A program made the translations under genes and the position numbers. A model generated the notes under the pieces. That model did no database searches. It saw only the letters and a list, made by a program, of their open reading frames with translations, and was not told the DNA's origin. 6,091 bases of DNA. Origin: Xanthobacteraceae bacterium (GTDB taxonomy: Bacteria > Pseudomonadota > Alphaproteobacteria > Rhizobiales > Xanthobacteraceae). Numbering within the stretch: the stretch's first letter is position 1; the number at the start of each line of letters is the position of its first letter. Positions 4,952 to 6,091 of this stretch are shown piece after piece. Location of the stretch: contig JASHQO010000477.1 in assembly GCA_030039105.1 (NCBI GenBank), forward strand, positions 1-6,091, in the 5' to 3' direction.

Positions 4952-6091
4952 ATTAGGCCGGCCTTCCGCCCAGCCATGAAGATATATGGCTGCAAGGGTG
5001 CATCAACAAACTGGTATTGAAAGCGGTTTTTCTTGCCGCTCTTGCGCAGAACCGGTCCGCGATCCGGATCGCAAAATCGGGCGAGGTGACGCGAGAAGCT
5101 TGCTATCTCAACAGGGCGACCAAGGATACCGATAAGCTCATTACGAATATCGGCGGCGGCAAACATTCCGCGCTCATCTGTCTTTGCCATCGCGCACGCC
5201 AGTAGAACTTCCTTGTAGATGTTTTCTTTCGCGCTGTAGACGGCCTTGTTGTACGCGGTAATGATGGATTCTTGCGCGCGTTTGACTGACTCAGAAATCG
5301 CTTCTGAATAATCGTAATCAATGATGTGGCGTTGTTTCCGCCTAATCGCAGAAAGCGCGGCTTCTCGGCCTGCAAGATGCGCATATCCCGGAAGGCCGCG
5401 CGATAATTCCACGAGTCGATCAGTCAAGGGTTCGCTGCAAAACAAGCCAATCTGCGGATAACGATCGGACAAAATCTCGCTGAGTTCTGGCTTTGACATT
5501 CTCGGCATGGAGATTTGGTGGCAACATCTTTGAATCGACGGATGCGCCCCAAAAAGCTCCTCGATGGAGAACCCAACGCCGACAATGACAATCGTTATGT
5601 TTTTCGGATAGTCAGAAAAATGTTTAATGGTGTCAGCTATCGCCGTTTTTGTTGCTGAACTGGATATTCGATCAAACTCGTCGAAAACAAAAACATATTG
5701 AAAGTTTTTAGGCAGAGATTCGAGAATTTTTATTACGATGAAATCACGTGTTTCGTTTTTTAGATATTCGTCGATTGAGACCCCTTCATATTGAAAATTG
5801 AAAAGTATCTTCGACCAGAGAGTGAAGAAGGTATCTTCGGGGCGGCTATTTTCTTTGAGAAATTTTATGTTGGTGATGGCGGGGGGAATCTTTGCCGTGA
5901 TCGTGTTTGCCAGGGACGATTTTCCGACTCCCCGCTCACCGTACAAAATGGCGTGCGCGCCGCGCTCGTAGACGACACCAAGCAGGTCGGTGACCTGATC
6001 TATCCGTCCCGAAAAAAGGCGATCCTCATCTATCGGGCTGGAAGGGTTGAACAGGCGCTGCGTGGCGGCCTGGGCCAAGCCCCAGTCTTGG
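4948..6091 (-). CDS. Orc1/Cdc6-like AAA family ATPase (N-terminus outside window)
   Basis: A P-loop ATPase of at least 380 residues. The frame stays open to the window edge (reading QDWG upstream of a TTG at 6078), so the true start probably lies beyond 6091. Counting from that TTG: FNPSSPIDEDRLFSGR (10-25) is the typical lead-in of this ATPase type; Walker A GERGVGKSS is at 47-55; Walker B YVFVFDEFDR at 128-137 (Asp133, Glu134); a sensor-1-like strand ITIVIVGVG at 161-169; a helical lid RGLPGYAHLAGREA at 227-240; and a C-terminal region from about 285 that could be a winged helix. It resembles bacterial stand-alone Orc1/Cdc6-like or AAA_16-type ATPases, often found in accessory DNA. Its partner and role are unknown. 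Base composition is uneven: 5581-5700 has only 43 of 120 G+C, far below the core genes, which suggests acquisition. Confidence 0.83.
   Translation of the reverse strand, partial: QDWGLAQAATQRLFNPSSPIDEDRLFSGRIDQVTDLLGVVYERGAHAILYGERGVGKSSLANTITAKIPPAITNIKFLKENSRPEDTFFTLWSKILFNFQYEGVSIDEYLKNETRDFIVIKILESLPKNFQYVFVFDEFDRISSSATKTAIADTIKHFSDYPKNITIVIVGVGFSIEELFGAHPSIQRCCHQISMPRMSKPELSEILSDRYPQIGLFCSEPLTDRLVELSRGLPGYAHLAGREAALSAIRRKQRHIIDYDYSEAISESVKRAQESIITAYNKAVYSAKENIYKEVLLACAMAKTDERGMFAAADIRNELIGILGRPVEIASFSRHLARFCDPDRGPVLRKSGKKNRFQYQFVDAPLQPYIFMAGRKAGLI

Overview
The window looks like chromosomal DNA from a Bradyrhizobium-type alphaproteobacterium (Nitrobacteraceae: Bradyrhizobium, Rhodopseudomonas, Afipia or close kin). 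This is inferred from the high GC of the core genes (42 of 60 bases at 841-900), the proS-lolC-lolD gene order, and DUF3551-type small exported proteins, which are abundant in that group. No species can be named from the sequence alone.

Layout. Bases 1-2626 (+ strand) are housekeeping: the 3' end of prolyl-tRNA synthetase (proS), then a two-gene operon for the inner-membrane machine that extracts lipoproteins for delivery to the outer membrane (the permease, here called lolC, and its ATPase lolD). Bases 2636-3894 (- strand, convergent with lolD) hold four small exported cysteine-containing proteins in two paralogous pairs. One pair is DUF3551-like with 4 Cys each. The other is an unrecognised 75-residue family with 6 Cys each. 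Each pair appears to be its own transcription unit. The 6-Cys pair has a sigma70-like promoter and ends at a hairpin terminator. The DUF3551 pair has a candidate EcfG (general stress response) promoter just downstream of that terminator.

Bases 3895-4511 contain no convincing intact gene. They hold the promoter of the 6-Cys pair, possible decayed coding remnants on the - strand, and a striking 21-bp-arm near-perfect inverted repeat at 4409-4456. After it come two overlapping small + strand genes: a single-pass membrane protein, and a basic protein of the GGLKGG...ARAAKL type common in mobile and accessory DNA. They run tail to tail into a large - strand P-loop ATPase of the Orc1/Cdc6-like AAA kind, whose 5' end runs off the window. 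Part of the ATPase gene is markedly AT-rich (43 of 120 G+C at 5581-5700).

Interpretation. The left 2.6 kb is core genome. The middle is a lineage-specific cluster of small secreted proteins. The right part from about 4.4 kb looks like acquired accessory DNA, with the inverted repeat near its edge. The best candidate for an undescribed system is the AAA ATPase with whatever lies upstream of it beyond base 6091. Nothing within the window establishes its role.
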